A stretch of DNA of 64,000 nt. Origin: Actinomadura syzygii. Its GTDB lineage: Bacteria > Actinomycetota > Actinomycetes > Streptosporangiales > Streptosporangiaceae. Both the position numbers and the translations under genes were made by a program. The DNA lies in contig NZ_VSFF01000001.1 in assembly GCF_008085905.1 (NCBI RefSeq), forward strand, positions 434,001-498,000. Direction: 5' to 3'. The notes below the pieces were generated by a model. That model did no database searches. It had not been told where the DNA came from and saw only the letters and a list, made by a program, of their open reading frames with translations. Positions 25,494 to 35,131 of this stretch are shown here, piece by piece (the stretch's first letter is position 1; each line of letters opens with the position of its first letter).

Positions 25494-27092
25494 TCAGCCG
25501 ACCTTGACGCCGTAGACGTCGACGGTCTGGTGGTGGGACGGCTGGTAGGCGTAGCCCTCCACGCCCTTGCGCAGGACGGTCACGTACTGCGGGTTGGACA
25601 TGTTGACCGACGCGACGTCACCGGCGATGAGCGTCTGCGCCTGCTTGTACAGGCCGCACCGCTCGTTCTCGTCGGTGACCGTCTGGGCCTTCTCGACCAG
25701 CTCGTCGACCTTCGGGTTGTCGTAGCCGCCGTTGTTCTGCCCGTTGTTGATGAACCGGGAGTCGAACAGCTGGTACAGCACCGAGTCCGGGTCGGGGTTC
25801 GGCGGGAAGGCGTAGATCATGCCGAGGTCCGGCGTGGTCTTGTTCGTCTTCAGCCGCTGCACGTACTCGGGGTAGGTGATGGCCTCCAGCTTCAGCTTCA
25901 CGCCGATCTTCGACAGGTCGGACTGGAACAGCGTCGCCGCCTGCTCCATCTCGGCCGTCGCCTTCAGGTACGTCATCGTCAGCGAGACGTTCGACAGGCC
26001 CGCCGCCTGGAGGGCGCTCTTCGCCTTCGCCACGTCGTAGCCGGGCTGCGGCGTCGCGGCGTCGAAGCACTGCATGGTGGACGGCACCACGCCGACCGCC
26101 TTCTTCCCGGCCCCCTTGAGGATGGACGAGATGTGCTGGTCGTACTGGTACGCCGACCCGATCGCCTCGCGCAGCGCCTTGTTCTCGACCTGCGAGCCCT
26201 TCATCTTGAAGAACACGTAGAGCTGGACGTTCGTGTCCGCCTTGTCGACCTTGTAGCCGCCGTTGCCCTCGAAGGACGCCCAGTCGTTGGGGTCGATGTC
26301 CATCGCGATGTCGACGTCACCGGCGAGCAGGGCGCTCTTCTGCGTCGCGGCCTGCGGCAGGTACCGGAAGACGACGTTCTTCGCCTGCCCGTTGAAGCCG
26401 CCCCAGTACTTGCCGTACTGCGCGTACTTCGCCTCCTGGTTGGCCGTGTACCCGGTCAGCTTGTACGGGCCGGAGCCCGCGTCCGCCGTGGCGAGCCACT
26501 TCTGCCCGTCGTCGCTGCCCTTGTTCGTCTCGACCAGCTTGGAGTTCAGGATGTAGACGCGGGTCAGCGCGGCGACCATCGGCGCGTAGGCCCGGCTCAT
26601 CGTGATGGTGAGGTGCGTGTCGTCGAGCACCTTCGACGAGTCGTAGGTGCTGATGAGGGACGCGACGCCCACCTTCAGCTTCTTGATGCGGTCCAGGCTG
26701 TACTGGACGTCCGCCGCGGTGAGCTTCGCGCCGTCGTGGAAGGTGACGTCGCCGCGCAGCGTCAGGTCGATGGACTTGCCGTCGGCGGCCACCTTCCACT
26801 CGGTCGCGAGGCTGGGCTCGATCTTGTTGTCCGCGCCGTACTTGACGAGCGTGTCGTAGGCGGGGCGGACGACCTCGTCCACCGTGGAGTTGTCGGCCTG
26901 CGCCGGGTCGAACGTCGCGGGCGGCTCGTTCTCGGCGACGATGAGCGTCTGCGCCCGCTCGCCTGAGCCTCCGCCGCTCGATCCGCCGCAGGCCGCGGCG
27001 GCGAGCGCCGCCGCGACGAGCACCGCGGTCAGCCGGGCCGGCCGTGGGCCGGGGAACCACCTGGTCCTCTTGGCCGATGTGTCGTGGAGCAC
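25494..27092 (-). CDS. Solute-binding lipoprotein, family 5 (peptide/nickel type)
   Basis: A 532-residue extracellular receptor of the ABC importer. The N terminus is a lipoprotein signal: basic residues, a hydrophobic core and lipobox LAAAAC with Cys35 as the lipid anchor, then a Gly/Ser linker. Family 5 features include FDPAQADNSTVDEVVRPAYDTL, LTLRGDVTFHDGAKLTAADVQYSLDRI at about residues 108-134 and GSGPYKLTGY. The GTG at 27092 has an AGGAGA ribosome site. It could take up peptides, opines or cyclic amides; the binding pocket cannot be read by eye. Confidence 0.93.
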   Translation of the reverse strand: MLHDTSAKRTRWFPGPRPARLTAVLVAAALAAAACGGSSGGGSGERAQTLIVAENEPPATFDPAQADNSTVDEVVRPAYDTLVKYGADNKIEPSLATEWKVAADGKSIDLTLRGDVTFHDGAKLTAADVQYSLDRIKKLKVGVASLISTYDSSKVLDDTHLTITMSRAYAPMVAALTRVYILNSKLVETNKGSDDGQKWLATADAGSGPYKLTGYTANQEAKYAQYGKYWGGFNGQAKNVVFRYLPQAATQKSALLAGDVDIAMDIDPNDWASFEGNGGYKVDKADTNVQLYVFFKMKGSQVENKALREAIGSAYQYDQHISSILKGAGKKAVGVVPSTMQCFDAATPQPGYDVAKAKSALQAAGLSNVSLTMTYLKATAEMEQAATLFQSDLSKIGVKLKLEAITYPEYVQRLKTNKTTPDLGMIYAFPPNPDPDSVLYQLFDSRFINNGQNNGGYDNPKVDELVEKAQTVTDENERCGLYKQAQTLIAGDVASVNMSNPQYVTVLRKGVEGYAYQPSHHQTVDVYGVKVG

Positions 27093-27132
27093 GGTCGTCT
27101 CCTAATCGTGGACGTGTCCGGGGGCGGACGGG

Positions 27133-28893
27133 TCAGGTGTCGTGCCGTTCGGCGCCGTCGCGGACGCGGCGGCGCTCGGCCCTGGCGGGGGTCTCGGTGT
27201 GGGAGCCGTCGGGGGCGACGACCAGGCCGTAGTCGCGTTCGGCGGCCGCGGCGGTGACGTAGCCGTCGAGGACGTCGGCGACGACGGCGGCCGGGTCGCG
27301 GTCCAGCGGGTCGCCGAAGCCGCCGCCGCCCGCGGTGCGGTTGACGAACCGGTCGCCCGCCCGCATCGCGGCCCGGTACATGCCGACGCGCTTCTCGCGG
27401 TCGGTGCCGGGCCACAGCGTCATGCCGCTCGGCTCGGGCTCGTGGCCGCCCTCCAGCGCCCACGGCCTGGTCTTGCTCTTCTTCTTCATCGACAGGACCT
27501 CGCCGTCCGCGAGGTAGCGGACCTCGCGCAGGACGCCGACGCCGCCGCGGAACGTCCCGGCCCCGCCGGAGTCCGGGATCAGTTCGAGGCGCTCGTGGAA
27601 CACGGTCGACTTGTGCTCCAGCACCTCGATCGGCGTGTTCCGGACGACGCTCTGCGACGGGTGCTGCTGCGCGTTCGCGCCGTCCCGGTCGCGCCGCGCG
27701 CCCCAGCCGATGCCCTCGTTGTTGCTGATGACGAAGTCCTCGTCGGTGCGCGGGTCGTGGCCGAGCGCCATGAAGCCGGGCTCGTCCCCGCCGGAGGACG
27801 CCGGGATCGAGTCGAGCACCCCGGCGAGCGCCTTGTGGATCAGCTCGAACGCGACGATGCCGCTCCACTGCGTGAACGTCGCGACCGGGTACTGGGCGTG
27901 GAAGAAGTTGCCCGGGTCGGCCGTGATGGCGAGGGCCCGGTAGTGGCCCGCGTTGGACGGCTCGTCCGGGGTCGTCAGCTCCTTGAACGTCGACTTGGCG
28001 AGGCTCTCCGTCGCGCCGATCGGCAGGTTCACCGGGCCGAGGACGGCGCCGTCGGAGCCGTTGAAGTCGACCTCCATCCGGTCGCCGTCGATCGTGACCT
28101 TGACCTCCATGCGGATGAGGTCGTCGGTGATGCCGTCGTCGTCGCAGTAGTCGGCGGCCGTCCAGGTGCCGTCCGGGAGGGCGGCGACGGCCTTGCGCGC
28201 GACGCGCTCGCCGTGCTCGATGATCTGCTTGACGGCCTGGTCGACGGTCTCGCCGCCGAACTTCTCCCACACCTGCGCGAGCCGGTTCTCCCCGGTGCGG
28301 AGCGAGGCGAGCTGCGCATGGAAGTCGCCGATCGTGAGGTCGGGGAGGCGCGAGTTGAAGCGGATCAGCTCGACGATGTCCCGGACGACCTCGCCCTTGT
28401 GGACGATCCGCGTGCCCGGGAAGATCAGCCCTTCCTGGTGCATGTCGGTCGAGTCGAGGACGTATCCGGGCGCCTTCGCGCCGAGGTCCATCCAGTGCGC
28501 CCGGACGGCCAGGTACGCCGACGGGGCTTCGCCGCCGTCCCGGAACACCGGGGCGAACAGCATCGCGTCGTAGGAGTGCGCGCCGGACCAGTACGGGTAG
28601 TTGAGCAGGTACACGTCGCCCGGCGCGAGGTTCTCCTTGCCCACGTACTCGACGCCCTTGACGATCGCGTGGTCGTTCGCGCCGAGGAACGAGGTGATCC
28701 CGGCGGCCTCCGCCATCAGTTCGAGGTCGCCGTCGTAGATCGAGATGCCGAAGTCCAGCACCTCGTAGATCACCGGGTTGAACGCGGCGCGGACGAGCGT
28801 CCGGCGCATCTGCTCCCCGACCGACACCAGGTAGTTGCGGATCACCTCGACGGTCGCGCCGTCCAGCTCGCTTGGCATTGGGGTTCCTGTCAC
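27133..28893 (-). CDS. Hydantoinase B/oxoprolinase family protein (second HyuB)
   Basis: A 586-residue beta subunit, distinct from the copy at 10869-12764. Landmarks are VEVIRNYLVSVGEQMRRTLVRAAF, LNYPYWSGAHSYDAMLFAPVF, VDFNGSDGAVLGPVNLPIG, DSGGAGTFRGGVGVLREV and the Gly-rich TAGGGGFGDPLDRDP. It differs from the first copy at the TSDPY position (LNYPYWSG). The GTG at 28893 overlaps the HyuA stop (GTGA). The SBP gene follows after 40 bases. Together with the second HyuA it probably hydrolyses a cyclic amide using ATP. Confidence 0.92.
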   Translation of the reverse strand: MTGTPMPSELDGATVEVIRNYLVSVGEQMRRTLVRAAFNPVIYEVLDFGISIYDGDLELMAEAAGITSFLGANDHAIVKGVEYVGKENLAPGDVYLLNYPYWSGAHSYDAMLFAPVFRDGGEAPSAYLAVRAHWMDLGAKAPGYVLDSTDMHQEGLIFPGTRIVHKGEVVRDIVELIRFNSRLPDLTIGDFHAQLASLRTGENRLAQVWEKFGGETVDQAVKQIIEHGERVARKAVAALPDGTWTAADYCDDDGITDDLIRMEVKVTIDGDRMEVDFNGSDGAVLGPVNLPIGATESLAKSTFKELTTPDEPSNAGHYRALAITADPGNFFHAQYPVATFTQWSGIVAFELIHKALAGVLDSIPASSGGDEPGFMALGHDPRTDEDFVISNNEGIGWGARRDRDGANAQQHPSQSVVRNTPIEVLEHKSTVFHERLELIPDSGGAGTFRGGVGVLREVRYLADGEVLSMKKKSKTRPWALEGGHEPEPSGMTLWPGTDREKRVGMYRAAMRAGDRFVNRTAGGGGFGDPLDRDPAAVVADVLDGYVTAAAAERDYGLVVAPDGSHTETPARAERRRVRDGAERHDT

Positions 28894-30944
28894 TGGTCCG
28901 CCTCCGGGCTGCTCACCAGCAGGTGGCCGTGGACGTCCACGGCGAGGCGCTGGTCACTGAAGATCACCGTCGTGGAGGTGCCCTCCTCGACGATCGCGGG
29001 GCCCGGCAGCGTGTGGCCGGGCGCGAGCGCCGTCCGCTCGTACACCGGGAACGGCACGGTCTCCCCGGCGGCGAAGTCGAACGCGGGACGCGACCCGACC
29101 GGCTCCGGCGTGCCCTCGCCCGTTCCGTCGAGGCGGCGCAGGCCGGGCTTCGGCAGGACGCCGACCGCCCGCACCCGCAGGGTGAGGATCTGGCCGCCGT
29201 CCGGCATCGCGTGCCCGTACCGGGCGCGGTGCTGCTCGTGGAAGCGCTCCAGGATCGCGGCCGCGTCGTCGCCGTCCCGGAGGTCTATGCCGAGCGTGTG
29301 CTCCTGGCCGTGGTAGCGGACGTCGAGGCGGCGGATGAGCGTCCGGTCCTCGGGCTTCACGCCCTGGACGGACAGCACCTCCTCGCCCTGCGACTCCAGG
29401 TCCGCGAACGACGGCTCAAGCTCGGCGAGCGTCGCGTCGCTGAGCGCCTTGAGGACGGTCGTCGCGAACTCGTACTCCAGGTCCGACATGAGCATGCCGA
29501 ACGCGGAGAACGCGGCCGGGACCTGCGGGACGACCGTCTCCGTCACGCCCATCTCGCGGGCCAGCATCGGGCCGAGCAGCGGCCCGGCCCCGCCGAACGC
29601 GAGCAGCGCGAACTCGCGCGGGTCGAGCGCCCGCTCGACGGTGATCTCGCGGAGCGCGCCGACCGTGCGGGCCAGCAGGACGCGGAACACGCTCGCCGCC
29701 GCGTGCGTCGCGTCGACGCCGAGCGGACCGGCGAGCTTCTCCTCGACGGCGGCGCGGGCCGCGTCCGCGTCGATGGTCATGTCGCCGCCGAGGAACGCGG
29801 CCGGGTCGAGGTAGCCGAGGACGAGCGCCACGTCCGTCACGGTCGGCTCGGTGCCGCCCGCGCCGTAGGCGACCGGGCCCGGGACGGCGCCCGCGCTGCG
29901 CGGACCGACCTTGAGCAGGCCCTCGTCCACCCAGGCGATGGAGCCGCCGCCCGCGCCGACCGTCCGGATGTCGAAGATCGGGATGAGCAGCGGGAAGCCG
30001 TCGATCCCGGCCTCGTGGACCTCGCCGGGCGAGCCGTCCTCGATCACGCAGCAGTCCACGCTGGTGCCGCCGACGTCGAACGAGATCAGCTTGTCCCGGC
30101 CCAGCTCGCGGGCCAGGAACGAGGCGCCGACCACGCCGCCCGCCGGACCGGACAGCACGGTCATCAGCGGGGCGCGGCGGGCCAGGTCGGCGGTCATCGC
30201 GCCGCCGCCCGACCGCATGATGTGCAGCGGGCGGGTCAGCCCGGCGGCGGACAGGCGTCCCTCCAGCGCGCCGATGTAGTCGCTGAGCACCGGCCGGATG
30301 TAGGCGTCCAGCGTGACGGTGCTGGTGCGCTCGAACTCGCGGTACTCGCGGCTGATGTCGGTGGACGTGGAGATCGACACGTCCGGGTAGGCGTCCCGCA
30401 GGATCCGCGCGGCGCGCCGCTCGTGCGCGGGCTCGGCGTAGGAGTGCAGGAAGCAGATGGCGAGCGAGCGCAGGCCCTGCTCCTCGACGAGGAGGCGGCC
30501 CGCCTCGCGGACGGCGTCCTCGTCGAGCGGCTCGACCTCGTAGCCCTGCGCGTCGATCCGGCCGGGCACGCCGGTCCGGTGCCGGCGCGGGACGAGCGGC
30601 GGCGGCGGCGCGTACGCGAAGTCGTACATGTACTGGCCGGGGACGTTCGCGCGGGCGATCTCCAGCAGGTCGCGGAAACCGGCGTTGGTGATGATCCCGA
30701 CGTCCGCGCCGCGCCGCTGCAGGATCGCGTTCAGGCCGAGCGTGGTGCCGTGGACGAACGCCTCGACGTCGTCCAGCCGGTCCGCGAGGCCGCCGACGGC
30801 GTCGAGCACGCCGCGCGCCGGGGCGTCCGGGGTGGTCGGGGCCTTGTGCAGGCGAAGCTCGCCGGTGGCCTCGTCGTAGGCGATCGCGTCGACGAACGTG
30901 CCGCCGATGTCGACCGCCAGCCGGGTGCGGGACGAGGGGCTCAC
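28890..30944 (-). CDS. Hydantoinase/oxoprolinase family protein (second HyuA)
   Basis: A 684-residue ATP-binding subunit. The N-terminal phosphate loop is LAVDIGGTFVDAIAYD; HGTTLGLNAILQRRGADVG, LISFDVGGTSVDCCVI, VGAGGGSIAWVDEG and FGGAGPLLGPMLAREMG follow in family order. The GTG at 30944 has a GGGAGGA ribosome site and overlaps the stop of the upstream amidohydrolase (GTGA); the long in-frame N-terminal reading to 32261 is shadow. A second complete HyuA/HyuB pair only 14 kb from the first points to two related but separate ring-opening steps. Confidence 0.93.
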   Translation of the reverse strand: MSPSSRTRLAVDIGGTFVDAIAYDEATGELRLHKAPTTPDAPARGVLDAVGGLADRLDDVEAFVHGTTLGLNAILQRRGADVGIITNAGFRDLLEIARANVPGQYMYDFAYAPPPPLVPRRHRTGVPGRIDAQGYEVEPLDEDAVREAGRLLVEEQGLRSLAICFLHSYAEPAHERRAARILRDAYPDVSISTSTDISREYREFERTSTVTLDAYIRPVLSDYIGALEGRLSAAGLTRPLHIMRSGGGAMTADLARRAPLMTVLSGPAGGVVGASFLARELGRDKLISFDVGGTSVDCCVIEDGSPGEVHEAGIDGFPLLIPIFDIRTVGAGGGSIAWVDEGLLKVGPRSAGAVPGPVAYGAGGTEPTVTDVALVLGYLDPAAFLGGDMTIDADAARAAVEEKLAGPLGVDATHAAASVFRVLLARTVGALREITVERALDPREFALLAFGGAGPLLGPMLAREMGVTETVVPQVPAAFSAFGMLMSDLEYEFATTVLKALSDATLAELEPSFADLESQGEEVLSVQGVKPEDRTLIRRLDVRYHGQEHTLGIDLRDGDDAAAILERFHEQHRARYGHAMPDGGQILTLRVRAVGVLPKPGLRRLDGTGEGTPEPVGSRPAFDFAAGETVPFPVYERTALAPGHTLPGPAIVEEGTSTTVIFSDQRLAVDVHGHLLVSSPEADQ

Positions 30945-32248
30945 TGGGTTCCTCCCAAGGTGCCGGGGACGGGCAGGTCGTTCCGGACGACCCGGCCGGC
31001 CTGCATGACGAACGGGATGCGGCGCAGCGCGGACAGGTCCGACAGCGGGTCCCGGTCGGTCACGACCAGGTCCGCGAGCAGGCCCTCCTCGACCGCGCCC
31101 GCCTCGCCGCCGAGGCCGACGAGCCGGGCCGCGTCGCTGGTGCCCGCGCGCAGCGCCTGCGCGGGGTCGAGCCCCGCGTCGGTGAGGAACTCCATCTCGC
31201 GGACGGCGACGACGGTGTCCTCGATGGGCTCGCCCGGCGGGTAGTCGGTCCCGGCGAGCATCGTGATGCCGGGCCGCTCCGGGTCGAGCGGGTCGGCGAT
31301 CCCGGCGGCGACCGCGCGGCGGATGCTCGCGAGGTGGCCGGGCCCGACCTGCGTCGCGCGCTCGATCTGCCACTCGCTGAACGAGTGCCCGGCCATCCAG
31401 TCGGGGCAGCGGGTGACGCACAGCGTCGGGGTGAGGAAGACGCGGCGGTCCGCCATCTCCTTCGCGGTCGCCTCGTCCAGCTCGTAGGCGTGCTCGTAGC
31501 CGCGGACCCCGGCGGCGAGCGCCTCCCGGATCGCCGACCCGGACCCGGCGTGCGCCGTCACGTACGTGCCGTGCTCCTGCGCGGCGCGGACGACGGCGCG
31601 CATCTCGTCCAGGGTCATCTGCGAGCCGGTGAACGACTCGCCCTCGTGCGCGATGCCGCCCGTGATGAACACCTTGATCAGGTCGGCTCCGGCGGCCAGC
31701 TCCTCGCGCGCCGCGCGCAGGAACCCGTCGTGGCCGTCGGCGTACGAGCAGGCGGAGCCGTGGCCGTGGCCGCCGGTCGTGGACACCGCGCGGCCCGCGC
31801 CGATGATGCGCGGCGCGTCCACCCAGCCCTGCGCGACGCTCTCCTTGATGAGGAGGTCCGCGCGGTTCTGCTCGTGGACGCAGCGGATCGTCGTGACGCC
31901 CGCGTGCAGCGCGTCCTGCGCCCGCGACAGCGCCCGCAGCGCGGTCAGGCCCGGGTTCTCGGCCTCGTCGGTCGCGGAGAACGGGTACGTCACCGACAGG
32001 TGCGTGTGCACCGAGATCAGGCCGGGCAGCAGGTACCGGCCGCCGAGGTCGATCCGGCGGGCGCCGGGCTCCGGCGCGGCCGTCGTGATCTCCTCGATCC
32101 GGCCGCCGGACACCGCGACGTTCGCGTTCCGGCGGACCGTGCCGCGCAGGACGTCCACGACGTGCCCGCCGGTCAGCCAGACCGTCCCGTCCTCCGCCAC
32201 GGGCCGCCGCCCGCTCGTCGATGTCGACACCGAACTCTCCTCTCTCAT
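30941..32248 (-). CDS. Metal-dependent amidohydrolase family protein (prolidase/imidazolonepropionase-like)
   Basis: A 435-residue member of the amidohydrolase superfamily. The metal site shows VHTHLS, the Lys-containing DLIKVFITGGI, YVTAHAGSGSAI, YEHAYELDE and a terminal Asp in MLAGTDYPPGEP. This pattern is typical of Xaa-Pro/Xaa-Arg dipeptidase-like and imidazolonepropionase-like members. It could release an amino acid from a peptide or N-acyl compound imported by the neighbouring transporter. The ATG at 32248 overlaps the stop of the FAD oxidase gene (ATGA). Substrate unknown. Confidence 0.88.
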   Translation of the reverse strand: MREESSVSTSTSGRRPVAEDGTVWLTGGHVVDVLRGTVRRNANVAVSGGRIEEITTAAPEPGARRIDLGGRYLLPGLISVHTHLSVTYPFSATDEAENPGLTALRALSRAQDALHAGVTTIRCVHEQNRADLLIKESVAQGWVDAPRIIGAGRAVSTTGGHGHGSACSYADGHDGFLRAAREELAAGADLIKVFITGGIAHEGESFTGSQMTLDEMRAVVRAAQEHGTYVTAHAGSGSAIREALAAGVRGYEHAYELDEATAKEMADRRVFLTPTLCVTRCPDWMAGHSFSEWQIERATQVGPGHLASIRRAVAAGIADPLDPERPGITMLAGTDYPPGEPIEDTVVAVREMEFLTDAGLDPAQALRAGTSDAARLVGLGGEAGAVEEGLLADLVVTDRDPLSDLSALRRIPFVMQAGRVVRNDLPVPGTLGGTQ

Positions 32249-33414
32249 CGAGCCTCCTCAAAAGAGACCGGTGTGATCAGCCGGTCGGGGCCGAGGTCGT
32301 GGACGTCCACCGGGGGCGCCGTCCCCTCGGCGAGGCAGCGCAGGGTCTCGCCCCACAGCGGGGCGAACGTGAAGGCGTAGGTTCCGCCCGCGACGAGGAA
32401 GCCGGGCGCGCCCGGCACCTCCCCGATCACCGGCATCTCGTCGGGGGTGGCGGCGAGCGGGCCCGCCCAGGCGCGCAGCAGCCGCAACTCGCGGACGAAC
32501 GGCAGCACCCGCGCGGCCTGCGCCATGTTGCCGAGGACGCTCGCCGCGCTGATCGGGCTGCGCCCGTCCGGGTCGAAGCGCCGCGCGGGCCAGCCGCCGC
32601 CGACCAGGAGGTTCCCGGCCGTGACCTGCTTGACCGACAGGCCCTCGCCGATGTGCTGGACGAGGTGCCGCAGCGTCTCCGGCAGCCGGACGGTCACGTG
32701 CATCTGGATCGCGACGGGCGTCATCGCCAGCCGGATCCCGGCCAGCGCGGCGATCTCGCCGAGCCACGGACCGGCGACGTCCAGCACGCGCGGCGTCTCG
32801 ATCGGCGCGTCGGTCCCGGCGGTGACGCGCCAGCCGGAACCGGAACGTTCCACCGCGCGCACCGGGGAGAACGGCCGCACCTGCGCGCCGTGCCGGACGG
32901 CCGCGGCGAGGTAGGCGGGCGTGGTCAGCAGCGGGTTCGCGTACCCGTCGAGCGGGCACCAGGTCGCGGCCGTGACGGTCGGGCCGAGCAGCGGCAGCGC
33001 CGCGCGGGCGCCGTCGCCGTCGAGCACCTCGGTGGCGATCCCGGCCCGCTCCTCCCAGGCGTGCTTGGCGATCAGCTCGGCGCGCTGTTCGGGTGTCTCG
33101 GCGATGGTGAAGCCGCCGCTGCGGCGCAGCTCGACCGAGGCGTCCAGTTCCGCCTCGACCTTCTCCCAGCGGTCGCTCGCGGCGCGCTGCAACGGCAGGA
33201 AGCGGGCGCTGTCCAGCGGGACCTCCTGGCCGGGCCGCCGCGTGTGGACGGCCTGGACGTGCAGGTTGCCCGCCGTCGTCCCGGACCCCTCGCGGCCCGG
33301 CGCGCCCCGGTCGACCACGATCACCCGGTGTCCGGCCCTGGCGAGGTGGAACGCCGCCGCCGCGCCGAGCACGCCCGCGCCGATCACCACGGCGTCCGCG
33401 GTGCGCGCGCTCAC
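32245..33414 (-). CDS. FAD-dependent amino acid oxidase (DAO family), subunit of a multi-part amine dehydrogenase
   Basis: A 389-residue DadA/sarcosine-oxidase-fold protein. The N-terminal dinucleotide motif AVVIGAGVLGAAAAFHLARAG and VVDRGAPGREGSGTTAGN bind FAD; VPVIQMHV and the C-terminal GEVPGAPGFLVAGGTYAFTFAP complete the fold. With the adjacent FAD/2Fe-2S and small 2Fe-2S genes it matches the three-part D-hydroxyproline dehydrogenase (LhpBEF-like), opine oxidase and HcnABC arrangement, in which this subunit oxidises the C-N bond. The GTG at 33414 overlaps the next upstream stop (GTGA). Confidence 0.9.
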   Translation of the reverse strand: MSARTADAVVIGAGVLGAAAAFHLARAGHRVIVVDRGAPGREGSGTTAGNLHVQAVHTRRPGQEVPLDSARFLPLQRAASDRWEKVEAELDASVELRRSGGFTIAETPEQRAELIAKHAWEERAGIATEVLDGDGARAALPLLGPTVTAATWCPLDGYANPLLTTPAYLAAAVRHGAQVRPFSPVRAVERSGSGWRVTAGTDAPIETPRVLDVAGPWLGEIAALAGIRLAMTPVAIQMHVTVRLPETLRHLVQHIGEGLSVKQVTAGNLLVGGGWPARRFDPDGRSPISAASVLGNMAQAARVLPFVRELRLLRAWAGPLAATPDEMPVIGEVPGAPGFLVAGGTYAFTFAPLWGETLRCLAEGTAPPVDVHDLGPDRLITPVSFEEAR

Positions 33415-34847
33415 GCGGCGTCCCCCTCGGGCTCCTGCTCGCCGAGCGCGAGCAGCGTCTCCACCGGCACGGGACGGACGGGCTGCCGCGCCGGGAACAC
33501 CGGCTCGCCCCGCTCCCCGCCGCGCGCCGCGCGGACGAGCCCGGCGACGGCGAAACCGCAGAAACGTCCCTGGCAGGGCCCCATCCCGGCGCGCGACCAG
33601 GACTTGGCGGCGTTCAGGTCGCCGCCCGCCCGATCCGTCGCGGCGGCGCGCACGTCGGACGCGGTCACGGCCTCGCAGCGGCACACGACGGTCTCGTCCG
33701 GAAGGGCGCTGACCAGCGCGTCCTGGAGCGCGGCGGGGCTCGGGTAGAGCGCCTCGCCGAGCGCGGTGAAGCGGCCGAGCGCGCGGGTCCGCGCGGCGAG
33801 CCGGACGATCTCCCGCCGGTCGCCGCCGCCCCGCGCGGCGAGGATGTGCGCGGCGGTCAGCCGCCCGCGCGCCCGCGCCAGGTGGACGCCGCCGATCCCG
33901 GCGGCCTCGCCCACGACGTACACGCCGGGACGGCTCGTCCGGCCGAAGGCGTCGGTGACGGGCGCGGCGTCGCCGGTCGCGGCGTCCGCGCGGATCTCGC
34001 AGCCGAGCAGCCGGGCCAGCTCCGTCTGCGGACGGAACCCGTAGCCGACGCACACCGCGTCCACGGCGAACGTGCCGACCGGGCGCGACGGGTCGGCGGT
34101 CGCGGCGAGCGTGACGGCCGAGACGCTGTCGTCGCCGGACGCGCCGGTGACCACCCGTCCCTGCCAGATCGGGACGCGCGCCCGCGCGAGCCGCGCCATG
34201 TATCCGGCCAGCTCGCGGAGCCGCGCCGGGTGCCGGAGCGCGGCGGTCGCGCGGAGCGAGGGCGTATAGGGGTGCCCCGCCTCGGCGACGCCGATGACCT
34301 CGGCGCCCGCGTCCAGCAGGGAGCAGGCGACGGGCAGCAGGAACGGGCCCGACCCGGCGACCAGCACGCGCCGTCCGACCGGTGTTCCGTCGGCGGCGGC
34401 GAGGTGCTGGGCGAATCCGGGCGTCGTGACGCCGGGGAGCTGCCAGCCGGGGAACGGGTGCGTCCGCTCGTACGCGCCGGTCGCCACGATGACGTGGCGG
34501 GCGCGGAGCCGGACCGCGGCGCCGTCCGGCGCGGTGGCGAACAGGGTGCGGCCGTCGTCGGCGACGCCCCAGACGAGGTGCCCGGTCAGGCAGTCGACGC
34601 CGAGTTCCCGGACGCGGGCGATGAGCCGTCCGCCCTCCGGGCGGTGGTCGCCGTGGGCGCGCAGCACCGCGGGCGACGGGCGGCGGAAGTACTGCCCGCC
34701 GAGCTCGGGCTGCTCGTCGGCGATCGCCACGGTGAGCCCGGCGGCGGCCAGCCGGGCCGCGGCCGACAGCCCGGCCGGACCGCCGCCGACGACCAGCACG
34801 TCGCGGGACAGCACGCCATGGGACAGCACGTCATGGGACACGGTCAT
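33411..34847 (-). CDS. FAD/[2Fe-2S] dehydrogenase alpha subunit (HcnB/OoxA/LhpF-like)
   Basis: A 478-residue pyridine-nucleotide-disulfide oxidoreductase-fold flavoprotein. N-terminal FAD motif VLVVGGGPAGLSAAARLAAAG, central second Rossmann motif VLVAGSGPFLLPVACSLLDAG, and the VYVVGEAAGIGG flavin segment are clear. The C terminus is a BFD-like iron-sulfur domain with CRCEAVT and GMGPCQGRFCG, four Cys in the usual spacing. The ATG at 34847 overlaps the stop of the 2Fe-2S gene. This subunit passes electrons within the multi-part amine dehydrogenase; its final acceptor is unknown. Confidence 0.92.
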   Translation of the reverse strand: MTVSHDVLSHGVLSRDVLVVGGGPAGLSAAARLAAAGLTVAIADEQPELGGQYFRRPSPAVLRAHGDHRPEGGRLIARVRELGVDCLTGHLVWGVADDGRTLFATAPDGAAVRLRARHVIVATGAYERTHPFPGWQLPGVTTPGFAQHLAAADGTPVGRRVLVAGSGPFLLPVACSLLDAGAEVIGVAEAGHPYTPSLRATAALRHPARLRELAGYMARLARARVPIWQGRVVTGASGDDSVSAVTLAATADPSRPVGTFAVDAVCVGYGFRPQTELARLLGCEIRADAATGDAAPVTDAFGRTSRPGVYVVGEAAGIGGVHLARARGRLTAAHILAARGGGDRREIVRLAARTRALGRFTALGEALYPSPAALQDALVSALPDETVVCRCEAVTASDVRAAATDRAGGDLNAAKSWSRAGMGPCQGRFCGFAVAGLVRAARGGERGEPVFPARQPVRPVPVETLLALGEQEPEGDAA

Positions 34848-35131
34848 GGCCGCGTCCCCACGGAAGGAGGACCGGTCTCCACCGGCGCGCCGGTCTCGAC
34901 CGTCATGCCGGGGACGACGCGGGTCAGGCACGCCCGCACGCCCGGCCGTCCGTCGACCGTGACCTCGCATTCGAAGCACACGCCCATGCCGCAGAACGGG
35001 CCGCGCGGCTCGCCGCTCACCGGGTTGTCGCGCAGCCGCCAGCGGCGGGCGGCGACGAACGCGGCGGTGAGCGAGGAACCGGCGGTCGCGTCCACCGGCT
35101 CCCCGTCGACGGTGATCCGGGTGACGCTCAC
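34844..35131 (-). CDS. Small [2Fe-2S]-binding subunit (HcnA/OoxC-like)
   Basis: A 95-residue plant-type ferredoxin-fold subunit. It has a conserved SSLTAAFVAA helix and the Cys set CGMGVCFEC plus a downstream RACLTRV Cys, which ligate the cluster. Such small subunits accompany D-hydroxyproline dehydrogenase, opine oxidase and hydrogen-cyanide synthase complexes. The GTG at 35131 overlaps the DapA-like stop (GTGA), and its own stop overlaps the FAD subunit start, so the subunits are made stoichiometrically. The long in-frame upstream reading is antisense shadow. Confidence 0.9.
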   Translation of the reverse strand: MSVTRITVDGEPVDATAGSSLTAAFVAARRWRLRDNPVSGEPRGPFCGMGVCFECEVTVDGRPGVRACLTRVVPGMTVETGAPVETGPPSVGTRP